DNA from: Ruminococcus sp. UBA4350
GTDB taxonomy: Bacteria; Bacillota; Clostridia; Oscillospirales; Ruminococcaceae
Direction: 5' to 3'
NCBI GenBank assembly: GCA_002394125.1
Contig: DGSY01000086.1
Span: forward strand, 1 to 32,563
Length of the DNA: 32,563 bases
Shown here: in pieces, positions 24,536 to 32,301 of the stretch
Layout: every line of letters begins with the position of its first letter
How positions within the stretch are numbered: the first letter of the stretch is position 1
Position numbers and translations under genes: made by a program
Notes under the pieces: generated by a model
Seen by the model: only the letters and a program-made list of their open reading frames with translations
Told to the model about the DNA's origin: nothing
Database searches by the model: none

Positions 24536-24910
24536 TCAGGACATCACAGCTGCAAAGACGAAAAAGAGAATATACAAGCCGACAACGACGGCCTGCAAAA
24601 TCAGCATCAGCTTTGCGTAATTCTTTGCAGAGGGATCATTGGATGCAGAGAGCATGATGACCGCACCGATGACCGGCAGAATGCCGAGCAGCATCGTCCA
24701 GCCGAACCATGCACCGGCAGAGGTGACGGCATCCTGCGGCATCACCGGCTGCGGACCGCCGGGATATGCACCTGCATACGGATTCTGCGGCGGCCCCTGA
24801 TAGACGGGCTGCGGCGGGGGCGTCTGCATCTGCGGCAGAGAAGCGCCGCAGTTCGGACACTGTGTATAGTTGTCCGGGCTCTGGGTTCCGCAATGAGGAC
24901 AAAAAGCCAT
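24536..24910 (-). CDS. Zinc-ribbon membrane protein (first of tandem pair)
   Basis: This 124-residue protein has the same layout as its neighbour: an N-terminal zinc ribbon, CPHCGTQSPDNYTQCPNCG; a Pro/Gln/Tyr-rich linker (PPPQPVYQGPPQNPYAG); and two membrane helices around SNDPSAKNYAKLM. The block AGAWFGWTMLLGILPVIG aligns closely with the sister protein, so the two arose by duplication. The start at 24910 is chosen because AAAGGAGG lies just upstream and the zinc ribbon then begins at residue 4; the longer open frame has no ribosome-binding site. The gene is first in the transcript from the promoter at 25023-25051. Confidence 0.85.
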   Translation of the reverse strand: MAFCPHCGTQSPDNYTQCPNCGASLPQMQTPPPQPVYQGPPQNPYAGAYPGGPQPVMPQDAVTSAGAWFGWTMLLGILPVIGAVIMLSASNDPSAKNYAKLMLILQAVVVGLYILFFVFAAVMS

Positions 24911-25022
24911 ATGTAAACCTCCTTTTGAAAGGCCTGCCGCACCCTGCAAAACATCTGCCGTGCGGCTGATATTCCGCCGGACGCAGAACGGATTTCTGCA
25001 TATATGTGCGGATTCATTCAAT

Positions 25023-25051
25023 ATTATACCACAAATCTTCTGAAAACGCAA
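25023..25051 (-). promoter_or_regulatory. Promoter of the zinc-ribbon gene pair
   Basis: On the - strand: -35 TTGCGT (25051-25046), a 17-base spacer, and -10 TATAAT (25028-25023). The -35 is weak and the -10 perfect. The leader is about 105 bases. Confidence 0.65.
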
Positions 25052-25156
25052 TGCCCCCGGCATGAATTTTTCATTACAGTCATATTACAATCGGGAAAGA
25101 CTGCGGGTCAGACTGTGAAATTTTCGTGGAAAAAACAAAAAATTCGCAAAAGGGTA

Positions 25157-25185
25157 TAGACATTTGAAAAAAAATCATGTATAAT
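25157..25185 (+). promoter_or_regulatory. Promoter of the SurA-like lipoprotein gene
   Basis: -35 TAGACA (25157-25162), a 17-base spacer, and -10 TATAAT (25180-25185). A leader hairpin, ATATTTTC-GGAAAA-GAGAATAT (25199-25220), lies between it and the ribosome-binding site AAGGAGG. Confidence 0.8.
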
Positions 25186-25252
25186 AGGAGAGTATCGGAT
25201 ATTTTCGGAAAAGAGAATATTCACTTAACAATTAAGGAGGCTCTTTGAACTC

Positions 25253-26680
25253 ATGAATCTCATCAGAAAAGCCGGCGCTGCGCTGCTCGCGCTCTGCACG
25301 GCTGTATCCTGCGCAGCCTGCGGCGAACGCACTGCAAACGCGATCAAGGTCGGCGACTACGATGTGCGCGCGGGCATCTATCTTTATTATGCGACCAGCG
25401 CATTCGGCGAGGCAGTCGAGACCATGCGCAAGGACGGCGCGAACTTCGATGAATGCAAGACCTCGGCCGATTACAAGAAGCTCATGAAGAACGCCAACAT
25501 CGACGGCGTGACGGCGGAGCAGTGGATCCAGGACAAGGCTGCGGAGCACTGCGCGACCTTTGTTGCGATCGAAAAGGAATTCGATTCGCTCGGCCTCACC
25601 CTCACCGGTGAGCAGCTTGCCACGGCGGATTCGAGCGCCGCTTCCAGCATGAACAATTTCGGCGAATACTTTGAAAAGACCGGCATCGGCGAGCAGTCCA
25701 TCAAGGACATCATCCTCAATTCCTACAAGCAGGATGCGCTCTGGGATGCCTATTACGGCGAGGAGGGCTCCAAGGCACCGGATCCGCAGGAGCTCTATGA
25801 TTACTATGTTAAGAACACGATCCGTGCAAAGTATATCGAAATGCCGCTGAAGGACGGCGAGGGCAATCTGCTCAAGGCCGACGGCAAAAAAGAGATCGAG
25901 GAAATGGCGAACGATTACCTCAAGCGTCTCGGCAAGAAGAAAAATGACGAGAAGGCGCTGATGGAGGAATTCGATTTCCTGATCGAGGAGCATCAGAATT
26001 ATGTGACCTCTCTCTCCGAGGCGGCGATCACCACCACCGACGAGAACGGCAATACCATCACCACGCCGACGACCGCGAAGGTCACGACCGACAAGGACGG
26101 CAATACCGGAACGACCGAAGCTGTGACCACGGCACCGGCGGAGGACGATGACGAGACGGCGGAGGGCGGCGAGCCTGCTGAGGGCGCAACGACCGCGACC
26201 ACGACGACCACGACGACCGAGACCACCACGACCGGCGAGGGCGTGGATTATGCGGTCGATAAGGAAGTCACGCTCAAGGTCAGCACGACCGCTGAGGATG
26301 CCGAAAAAGAGGACGAGACGACCACCGAGCCGACCTATACGCCCTGCGAAAAGGTCTACAACTGGCTGGTCGATTCGGAGACGGATTATCTGAAGCCGGA
26401 ACTCATCAAGGATGACGAGTGCTACTACATTGTTGTGAAGCTCGATATCCGCGACAGAATGGTGGACAGCGACCTCTGGGGCGAATCCAGAATCGAAAAT
26501 GTCCGCACGACGCTGTATTATGACATCTTCCTCGAAGATCTCGAAAACATCGCGGACGGCTATCAGTCTGTCCGGAATGAAGCGGCGTTCAGACGCTACA
26601 AGGTTCTGGATCTTGACTATGTTGAATATCAGAATGCCGTGATGCAGAGCTACTATAGTATGTACGGCGGCTCGAATTAA
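25253..26680 (+). CDS. SurA/PrsA-like lipoprotein with Thr-rich insertion
   Basis: This 475-residue protein has an N-terminal signal with a Cys-rich lipobox region (SCAAC, Cys23 the likely lipid site). A helical SurA/PrsA N-terminal-like domain follows, about residues 30-195. The stretch IRAKYIEMPL near residue 197 looks like the first strand of a parvulin-type peptidyl-prolyl isomerase, and DECYYIVVKLDIRDRM near 385-400 like its last strand. Between them lies a long low-complexity Thr/Glu-rich insert (about residues 258-365) with runs of seven and four Thr. PPIase catalytic residues are not evident, so it may be a chaperone only. It is followed by secD-secF, which fits a role in folding exported proteins. 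Confidence 0.8.
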   Translation: MNLIRKAGAALLALCTAVSCAACGERTANAIKVGDYDVRAGIYLYYATSAFGEAVETMRKDGANFDECKTSADYKKLMKNANIDGVTAEQWIQDKAAEHCATFVAIEKEFDSLGLTLTGEQLATADSSAASSMNNFGEYFEKTGIGEQSIKDIILNSYKQDALWDAYYGEEGSKAPDPQELYDYYVKNTIRAKYIEMPLKDGEGNLLKADGKKEIEEMANDYLKRLGKKKNDEKALMEEFDFLIEEHQNYVTSLSEAAITTTDENGNTITTPTTAKVTTDKDGNTGTTEAVTTAPAEDDDETAEGGEPAEGATTATTTTTTTETTTTGEGVDYAVDKEVTLKVSTTAEDAEKEDETTTEPTYTPCEKVYNWLVDSETDYLKPELIKDDECYYIVVKLDIRDRMVDSDLWGESRIENVRTTLYYDIFLEDLENIADGYQSVRNEAAFRRYKVLDLDYVEYQNAVMQSYYSMYGGSN

Positions 26681-26692
26681 ACCGCATCAGAC

Positions 26693-26731
26693 AGCAGGAG
26701 CGTGACCGCGGTCATGTTCCTGCTTCTTTGT
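26693..26731 (+). terminator. Terminator-like hairpin after the lipoprotein gene
   Basis: A 14-base stem (26693-26706 with 26711-26724, AGCAGGAGCGTGAC / GTCATGTTCCTGCT, two wobbles) has the loop CGCG and is followed by TCTTTGT. The U tract is weak. A second short hairpin, CCCGCA/TGCGGG (near 26749-26764), lies just before the secD promoter. Confidence 0.65.
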
Positions 26732-26776
26732 ATCGGGAATCTCCCGCAAAAGTCTGCGGGAATTTGCTGAAATCTC

Positions 26777-26805
26777 TTGACTTTTTCTTCAAAATGCACT
26801 ATAAT
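26777..26805 (+). promoter_or_regulatory. Promoter of secD-secF
   Basis: -35 TTGACT (26777-26782), a 17-base spacer, and -10 TATAAT (26800-26805): near-consensus sigma-A. The leader is about 85 bases and ends at AAGGAGG (26884-26890). Confidence 0.85.
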
Positions 26806-26897
26806 TAAAGATACTTGTCGGCATATGTCAGACGGTCAGCCCCTCTCCGGGATCTGCTGCTATGCCCGATTAGTTCAAAAAACAAGGAGGCTTGGCA

Positions 26898-28355
26898 GTG
26901 AACAGCAAAAAATCCGTCTTTTTCATCGTGTTCATTCTGATCATCGCCTTTGCGGCTTCGACCGTTTTCGGCGTGCGGAATCAGTACGGTGATCTGACAA
27001 CGACCTATATCAAGGGCCTGAAGGATATCCGGCTCGGCATTGATATTCAGGGCGGTGTCGATGTGACCTTCGGTCCTGCCGACGGCATCGACGCGACCGA
27101 CCAGCAGCTTCAGGCTGTTGAGGAGGTCATGAAGACGCGTCTGATCTCGCTCGGCATCAACGACTACGAGGTCTACCGCGATGACAGCAATGACAAGGTC
27201 ATCGTCCGCTTCCCGTGGCAGACCGGCGAATCGAACTTCGATCCGGAATCCGCAGTCAAGGAGCTCGGCGAGACCGCAAAGCTCTCGTTCCGTGCCGGTT
27301 ACAATTACACCACCGACACCGACGATGACGGCAATACGACGATCACCCCGATGGGCGATGTCATCCTTGAGGGTACGGATGTCGAGGAGGCATATGTCCA
27401 GCTCAACCGCGACAACAACGGAAACCCCACCGGCGAATATGCCGTTGCGCTCGCACTGAAGGACAGCGGCAAGGATAAGTTCTCCGCTGCGACACAGGCG
27501 GCCGTCAACAAGGATTCCGCTTACCTCGATACCGCAGGCTCGCAGTCCCGCTATGTTATCTCGATCTGGATGGATACCAACTGCATTTCCTATCCGCAGG
27601 TCAATGATGTCATCTCGACCGGCAATGCGACCATCACCGGCGAATTTGACTACGACGGCGCAAAGGCGCTCGCTGACAAGATCAACGGCGGCGCACTCCC
27701 CTTCAACCTCAAAACAGAGACCTTCAAGACGATCTCTCCGAGCATGGGCAGCGGCGCACTGCGGATCATGATGATTGCGGGCGCGATCGCACTCATCCTC
27801 ATTATGATCTACATGATCGTGCTGTACCGTCTGCCGGGCTTCACTGCGGCGATCGCACTGCTCGGACAGGTTGCCGGTACGCTGGCCGTTATCTCCGGCT
27901 GGTTCGGCTTTGAGGATTCCAACACACTGACGATCCCCGGCATCGCGGGTATCATTCTCGCGATCGGCATGGGCGTTGACTGTAACATCATCACCGGCGA
28001 GCGCATCAAGGAAGAGCTGAACACCGGCAAGTCGCTGGAGTCCGCTCTGAAGGCTGCATACAAGCGTTCCTTTACCTCGATCCTCGACGGCAACATGACC
28101 GTTATCATCGTTTCGATCATCCTCATGGGCGCATTCGGCGTCTCATCCAGCATTTTCGCAAAGCTGCTGAAGTTCCTGTTCACATGGTTCGGCGTCTCCA
28201 CCGAGGGTACGATCTATTCCTTCGGCTTCACGCTGCTGACAGGTGTTATCTTCAACTTTATCATGGGCGTTGTGGCTTCCAGATTGATGCTGACCTCCCT
28301 CTCGAAGTTCAAATGCTTCCAGAACAGAAAGCTGTACGGAGGTGCTGAGAAATGA
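26898..28355 (+). CDS. secD: Protein translocase subunit SecD
   Basis: SecD works with SecF and uses the proton or ion gradient to help SecYEG-exported proteins leave the translocon. The 485-residue protein has an N-terminal membrane helix, the SecD motif region GIDIQGGVDVTF near residue 46, a large external domain, and five further helices. These include GIAGIILAIGMGVDCNIITG, with the conserved Asp of the transport motif, and ERIKEEL. I place the start at GTG 26898: AAGGAGG ends seven bases upstream, whereas the TTG at 26892 is only one base away. The stop overlaps secF (ATGA). Confidence 0.95.
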   Translation: MNSKKSVFFIVFILIIAFAASTVFGVRNQYGDLTTTYIKGLKDIRLGIDIQGGVDVTFGPADGIDATDQQLQAVEEVMKTRLISLGINDYEVYRDDSNDKVIVRFPWQTGESNFDPESAVKELGETAKLSFRAGYNYTTDTDDDGNTTITPMGDVILEGTDVEEAYVQLNRDNNGNPTGEYAVALALKDSGKDKFSAATQAAVNKDSAYLDTAGSQSRYVISIWMDTNCISYPQVNDVISTGNATITGEFDYDGAKALADKINGGALPFNLKTETFKTISPSMGSGALRIMMIAGAIALILIMIYMIVLYRLPGFTAAIALLGQVAGTLAVISGWFGFEDSNTLTIPGIAGIILAIGMGVDCNIITGERIKEELNTGKSLESALKAAYKRSFTSILDGNMTVIIVSIILMGAFGVSSSIFAKLLKFLFTWFGVSTEGTIYSFGFTLLTGVIFNFIMGVVASRLMLTSLSKFKCFQNRKLYGGAEK

Positions 28356-29344
28356 GTAAGTCAAACAAGAAAAACACAACGAATACCAATATCCAGTCCA
28401 TTATTGAGCAGGTCAAGGTCCGCGATTTCTACGGTACGCGCAAGGTCTTCTTTGTGCTGTCTGCCCTGCTGATGGTCGGCGTTCTGCTCTGCTGCTTCAT
28501 CTTCGGCGTGCAGATCTCGATCGAATTCAAGGGCGGTACGCTCGCAACCTATTCCTACAGCGGCACGGTCAATGAGAACGAGGTCTCCTCGATCGCAAAG
28601 GATTACCTCGGCACGCAGGTCAATACGCAGTTCGGTGAGACCTTCACCGGCGAAAAGCAGACGACCTTCACGATCTCCTTCAGCATGGAGAATCCGTTCT
28701 CCGCAGAGATGCAGGAGGAGCTGCTCGCAAAATTGCAGGAGAAATATCCGGACAGCAATATTCAGGCACTCGAAACGAACGACGTCGCGGCGCATTCCGG
28801 TAAGACCTTCCTTGCCAAGTGCCTCGTTGCAGCGATCTTTGCAGCGATCGTTCTGATCCTCTATATCGCATGGCGGTTCAAACGCATCTCCGGCTGGAGC
28901 GCCGGTATCTTCGCAGTCGTCGCGCTGCTGCATGACCTTGTCATCGTATTCGGCACATTCGTTGTCTGCCGCTTCGAGATCGACTCGAACTTCATGGCAG
29001 TCATCCTGACGATCCTCGGCTACTCTGTCAACGATACCATCGTTATCTACGACAGAATCCGTGAGAATGAGAGCCTGCTCCCCGCCGGCACACCGCTGAC
29101 GAAGCTGGTCAATATCTCCCTGAGCCAGACCATGCGCCGCACGATCCGCACCTCGGTCACCACGATCGCCGCAATGCTTATCGTCTCGATCCTCGCAACG
29201 GTCAATCACGTTCCGTCGATCCTGCGCTTCAGCATCCCGATGACCGTCGGTATGATCTCCGGCTGCTACTCCTCGCTCTGCCTCGCACCGATGCTCTGGA
29301 CTGCATGGAAGACACGCGGCAAAAAAGCAAAGGACGCAGAATAA
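28352..29344 (+). CDS. secF: Protein translocase subunit SecF
   Basis: The 330-residue partner of SecD has a cytoplasmic N-terminus rich in Lys and Asn, one helix, an external domain starting with SIEFKGGTLATYSY, and five further helices. The signature GYSVNDTIVIYDRIRENE holds the conserved Asp of the SecD/SecF transport motif. The order and ATGA overlap with secD support equal expression of the two subunits; many bacteria of this group have separate genes, as here. No strong terminator follows. Confidence 0.95.
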   Translation: MSKSNKKNTTNTNIQSIIEQVKVRDFYGTRKVFFVLSALLMVGVLLCCFIFGVQISIEFKGGTLATYSYSGTVNENEVSSIAKDYLGTQVNTQFGETFTGEKQTTFTISFSMENPFSAEMQEELLAKLQEKYPDSNIQALETNDVAAHSGKTFLAKCLVAAIFAAIVLILYIAWRFKRISGWSAGIFAVVALLHDLVIVFGTFVVCRFEIDSNFMAVILTILGYSVNDTIVIYDRIRENESLLPAGTPLTKLVNISLSQTMRRTIRTSVTTIAAMLIVSILATVNHVPSILRFSIPMTVGMISGCYSSLCLAPMLWTAWKTRGKKAKDAE

Positions 29345-29429
29345 CGGCGATGCTCCGGTATTATGCAAGGATATTGCAAAAATATACGGATCTGAAACGC
29401 CGTCCCTTGTGGGATATTCTGAAATATGA

Positions 29430-29459
29430 CGAAGCACCTTGCATTTGCAGGGTGCTTCG
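29430..29459. repeat. 13-base inverted repeat overlapping a promoter
   Basis: The stem CGAAGCACCTTGC / GCAGGGTGCTTCG (29430-29442 and 29447-29459, one wobble) has a four-base loop, ATTT. No U tract follows on either strand. A perfect -10 TATAAT lies immediately after it (29463-29468), with TTGCAT as a weak -35 inside the stem and loop. It may be the secF terminator, an operator, or both. Confidence 0.55.
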
Positions 29460-29468
29460 TGCTATAAT
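29439..29468 (+). promoter_or_regulatory. Candidate promoter of the TIM-barrel gene
   Basis: -10 TATAAT (29463-29468) with weak -35 TTGCAT (29439-29444) at an 18-base spacing. The -35 falls within an inverted repeat, so access may be regulated. The leader would be about 40-45 bases. Confidence 0.5.
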
Positions 29469-29518
29469 AAAATGAATAATCATGAATAAGATCATAACAG
29501 ATCGACAGGAGAGACATT

Positions 29519-30310
29519 ATGATCGCAGCAGTATCTACATCCTGCCTGTATCCGAAGCCGACTGAGGATGCGCTCTATGATCTCTGTCTGCACGGCATCC
29601 GCAGCGTTGAGATCTTTCTCAATGCGCCGCGTGAATGCAATCCGGTTTTCACCGGCGATCTCCGCGCCCTGCTCCGCAGATTCGGGACACAGTGCGGCTC
29701 GGTGCATCCGTGGACCGGCCCGATCGAGGGCTTTATGCTGTTTTCGGATTATCCGCGCCGCGCCGCAGATTTTCTGGAGGAAGCCAAGCGCGTCTTTGCG
29801 ATGATGCAGACGGTCGGCGCGAAATATTATGTGCTGCACGGCGCATCTGCCGGCCGCACGCAGCCGGCGCTTTACTGTGAGCGCTTTCATATGCTCGCAG
29901 AGACCGCGAAGCCCTTCGGCGTCGAGGTCACGCAGGAAAATGTCAATCTCTTTGAGAGCCAGAGTCTCCGCTTTCTGAAAGAATTCTGCCGCATCCTCGG
30001 CGATGAGGCGAAGATCACATTTGATGTCAAGCAGGCTGTCCGTGCGCATATGGATATTGACGAGGCCGTCCGGCTGCTCGGCAGACATATCGTGCAGGTG
30101 CATCTCAGCGATCACGGCGATCTCGGCGACTGTCTCCGCATCGGAAAGGGCAGATTTCAGATTGCGCCGTTTCTGCGCGCACTCCGTGCGCAGGGCTTTG
30201 ACGGCAGTGTGACGCTGGAGCTTTACCGCGGCGGCTTTGATTCGACCGCGGAGCTTGCGGAGGATTATGCAAAAATCGAAAGACTGATCCGGATCGCAGA
30301 GAAAGAATGA
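29519..30310 (+). CDS. Sugar phosphate isomerase/epimerase-like TIM-barrel protein
   Basis: The 263-residue protein fits the xylose isomerase-like / AP endonuclease family 2 TIM barrel. Features: VEIFLN near the N-terminus, YYVLHGASAG, VTQENVNLFES (a metal-binding Glu strand), ITFDVKQAVRAH, VQVHLSDHG (metal-binding His/Asp), and VTLELYRGGFD at the last strand. These fit a divalent-metal isomerase or epimerase. The substrate is not predictable, and an endonuclease IV role is unlikely as its hallmark motifs are missing. The start follows AGGAG. nrdR starts 40 bases after its stop. Confidence 0.82.
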   Translation: MIAAVSTSCLYPKPTEDALYDLCLHGIRSVEIFLNAPRECNPVFTGDLRALLRRFGTQCGSVHPWTGPIEGFMLFSDYPRRAADFLEEAKRVFAMMQTVGAKYYVLHGASAGRTQPALYCERFHMLAETAKPFGVEVTQENVNLFESQSLRFLKEFCRILGDEAKITFDVKQAVRAHMDIDEAVRLLGRHIVQVHLSDHGDLGDCLRIGKGRFQIAPFLRALRAQGFDGSVTLELYRGGFDSTAELAEDYAKIERLIRIAEKE

Positions 30311-30350
30311 TCCGGCAGAGAGAAGCAGAAGAACAGAAAGGAGCATCCCT

Positions 30351-30812
30351 ATGCGTTGTCCGTTTTGCGGCGAGGAGGATACAAAGGTCATCGACTCGCG
30401 ATCCGTGGAGGGCAGAAAAAAGCGCCGCCGCTGCTGTACGAAATGCGGCAAGCGCTTCAACACAATGGAAAGCGTCGAGCGGCCGCTGCTGATGGTCGCC
30501 AAGCGCGACGGCTCGCTGGAGCCGTTCAACCGCAACAAGCTCATCGCCGGCATCGTCAATTCGACCAAGAAGCGCCCTGTGAAGATCGAGCAGATCAATG
30601 CGCTCGTTGATGAGATCGAGGCACAGCTCAATGCCGAGACCGCGCAGGCTGTCTCGCCCGACCGGATCGGCAGCATGGTCATGGAGCGGCTCATGAAGAT
30701 CGACACGGTCGCCTATGTGCGCTTTGCATCGGTCTATATGGCGTTCTCCGATGTCGAGGATTTTATCCGCATTATCCGCGAAATGGAAACGGAATCCGGC
30801 GAGGTCAGATGA
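30351..30812 (+). CDS. nrdR: Transcriptional repressor NrdR
   Basis: NrdR represses ribonucleotide reductase genes when dATP/ATP is bound. The 153-residue length is standard. A zinc ribbon, CPFCGEEDTKVIDSR...CTKCG, covers residues 3-34. The ATP-cone follows, with VAKRDGSLEPFNRNKL and VDTVAYVRFASVY-type sequence (here IDTVAYVRFASVY). The ATG follows AAGGAG. No nrd genes lie in the window. The 3' end overlaps the convergent DUF4830-like gene by eight bases. Confidence 0.96.
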   Translation: MRCPFCGEEDTKVIDSRSVEGRKKRRRCCTKCGKRFNTMESVERPLLMVAKRDGSLEPFNRNKLIAGIVNSTKKRPVKIEQINALVDEIEAQLNAETAQAVSPDRIGSMVMERLMKIDTVAYVRFASVYMAFSDVEDFIRIIREMETESGEVR

Positions 30813-31230
30813 CCGGCCGCATGATGCCCGTTTCCGCGTCATAGATACAGGCCGCGGCGAGTGTATCGCCGCAGAGCCACAGCTCCGCGTACCAAGAGGC
30901 GGAAGCCACGTTTTCAAGCGGATACCGCCAGCGCACTGCCGTTTCACCGGCATAGCGCTCCGGCGCAAGTCCCTGTTGCTGCTGCAAGGCGAGAAAGCGC
31001 TGCCCGCTGACGGTCTGCCACTGCGCAGGCATCACGGCAGTCTGCTGCACCGGCGCATCCGTGCGCCAGCCGTGCAGTTCGAGCCATGCCGCACCTGCGG
31101 CCTCGTCTGCCAGCGTGATCTCCTGCCGCTGCGCATGACGCGGCAGAAGCAGAAACAGTCCCGCGATCAGAACCGTGACCGCGAGCAGGATCACCGTTCG
31201 CAGCAAAAGCTGACGGACTTTCACGATCAT
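30805..31230 (-). CDS. DUF4830-like membrane-anchored protein
   Basis: This 141-residue protein has one N-terminal transmembrane helix (VILLAVTVLIAGLFLLL, about residues 13-29) and an outward domain of about 100 residues. WLELHGWRTD, FLALQQQQGLAPERYAGET and VRWRYPLEN follow the pattern of DUF4830, a family of small anchored proteins in Clostridia (LxxxGW...LxxxQGxDLxxYxGk). No function is known for that family. The gene is convergent with nrdR (eight-base overlap) and divergent from the pseudouridine synthase gene, with only about 67 bases between the two starts. I do not see a clear promoter there. Confidence 0.78.
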   Translation of the reverse strand: MIVKVRQLLLRTVILLAVTVLIAGLFLLLPRHAQRQEITLADEAAGAAWLELHGWRTDAPVQQTAVMPAQWQTVSGQRFLALQQQQGLAPERYAGETAVRWRYPLENVASASWYAELWLCGDTLAAACIYDAETGIMRPVI

Positions 31231-31297
31231 ACCCCATGCCCCCTTTGCTGTAATCTATGCGATCGCAGCGGGGTTCATGCATATTTCAGAGGTGCCT

Positions 31298-32077
31298 ATG
31301 CGTCTTGACCGCTTTTTGTCCGGACAGACTGCGCTTTCCCGCAGGGAGCTGACGGAGCTGATCCGCGGCGGCAGCGTGACCGTCAATGATGCGGTCATCC
31401 GCCGGCCGGAAACCGCCGTTTCACCGGAGCGCGACCGGATCACATTGCAGGGCAGAGCCGTGCAGTACAGCGAATTTCACCACTTTCTGCTGCATAAGCC
31501 CGCCGGCGTCATCACCGCGTCGCGGGATCCGAAGCAGAAGACCGTTCTGGATCTGCTCGGCAGTGCAGACCGTCTGCCGAAGCTCGCGCCTGCCGGACGG
31601 CTCGATCTTGATACCGAGGGGCTGCTGCTCATCACTGATGACGGCACCCGCGCCCACAAAATGATCTCCCCGAAGCATCACACTGCAAAGTATTATCTCG
31701 CGCAGCTTGCAGAGCCGTATGACACAGAGTATGAAGCGCTGTTCCGCAGCGGGATCCTGCTCCGTGAGGGCGGCAGCGAGGAACCGTGTCTGCCGGCTGA
31801 ATGTATGCAGATCGGCGAGCGCCTTGCCGTGCTGGAGCTGCATGAGGGAAAGTATCATCAGGTCAGGCGGATGTTCGCCGCTGCGGGCAATCATGTCACG
31901 CATCTGCTCCGCTTTCAGGTCGGCGCACTCTGTCTGCCGCCGGATTTACCCGCCGGAGGCTACATCAACATTTTGAACAAAGATGCGGACAAGGCGTTTC
32001 AAAATTCGTCTATTTCGGATGCAGCCGCATTTTGCGCTCGGCATTATTCGTCATATTGGATAAAGGATTTGAAATAA
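31298..32077 (+). CDS. RsuA/RluB-family pseudouridine synthase
   Basis: This enzyme converts a specific uridine in 16S or 23S rRNA to pseudouridine. The 259-residue protein has an N-terminal S4 RNA-binding domain (MRLDRFLSGQTALSRREL) and a catalytic domain with Asp103 in GRLDLDTEGLLLITDDG. GKYHQVRRMF and LLHKPAGVITA are further family motifs. Whether the target is 16S U516 (RsuA), 23S (RluB/E/F) or other cannot be told. I prefer the start at 31298 (AGAGG five bases upstream, family N-terminus); an in-frame ATG at 31277 would add seven residues. The C-terminus ends with an unusual Ala/Ser/Tyr-rich tail beyond the normal domain. Confidence 0.92.
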   Translation: MRLDRFLSGQTALSRRELTELIRGGSVTVNDAVIRRPETAVSPERDRITLQGRAVQYSEFHHFLLHKPAGVITASRDPKQKTVLDLLGSADRLPKLAPAGRLDLDTEGLLLITDDGTRAHKMISPKHHTAKYYLAQLAEPYDTEYEALFRSGILLREGGSEEPCLPAECMQIGERLAVLELHEGKYHQVRRMFAAAGNHVTHLLRFQVGALCLPPDLPAGGYINILNKDADKAFQNSSISDAAAFCARHYSSYWIKDLK

Positions 32078-32081
32078 GTTT

Positions 32082-32124
32082 GGTCAATTATCATCTTGAC
32101 CGATTGCAAAAAATCTGGTAGAAT
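32082..32124 (+). promoter_or_regulatory. Promoter of the ABC ATPase gene with overlapping dyad
   Basis: -35 TTGACC (32096-32101), a 17-base spacer, and -10 TAGAAT (32119-32124). The -35 is also the right arm of a perfect inverted repeat, GGTCAA-N8-TTGACC (32082-32101), a likely operator position for a repressor. Confidence 0.75.
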
Positions 32125-32142
32125 GTTATCAGTAATGCTATA

Positions 32143-32216
32143 ACAGGAATGCTGTAAAAGCAGTTCTGTCAGCGTATACAAAACCCGTTTCATTATGTAT
32201 GCGGTCAGGCGCATAC
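32143..32216 (+). other. Structured leader with alternative hairpins
   Basis: Three segments form competing stems: 32173-32179 (CGTATAC) can pair with 32197-32203 (GTATGCG, one G-U), or 32197-32203 can pair perfectly with 32210-32216 (CGCATAC, six-base loop). An upstream imperfect hairpin covers 32143-32169. No U tract follows. The rest of the leader runs to the ribosome-binding site at 32288-32293. Confidence 0.45.
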
Positions 32217-32301
32217 TTGCAGGATGAGACAGTCCGGATTCTCCTTTCGTTCTGCCGGCTCTGCATGGATAAATTTTGATGATTAACAGGAGGACATGAG
32301 A

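Noticed and set aside
26190..26240. ACN-rich repeat as a possible microsatellite or non-coding repeat
   Set aside because: It is in frame and encodes the Thr run of the lipoprotein linker, so it is better explained as coding low complexity.
32125..32301. Known riboswitch class in the ABC ATPase leader
   Set aside because: I could not match the conserved core of any class I know; only alternative simple stems are visible.
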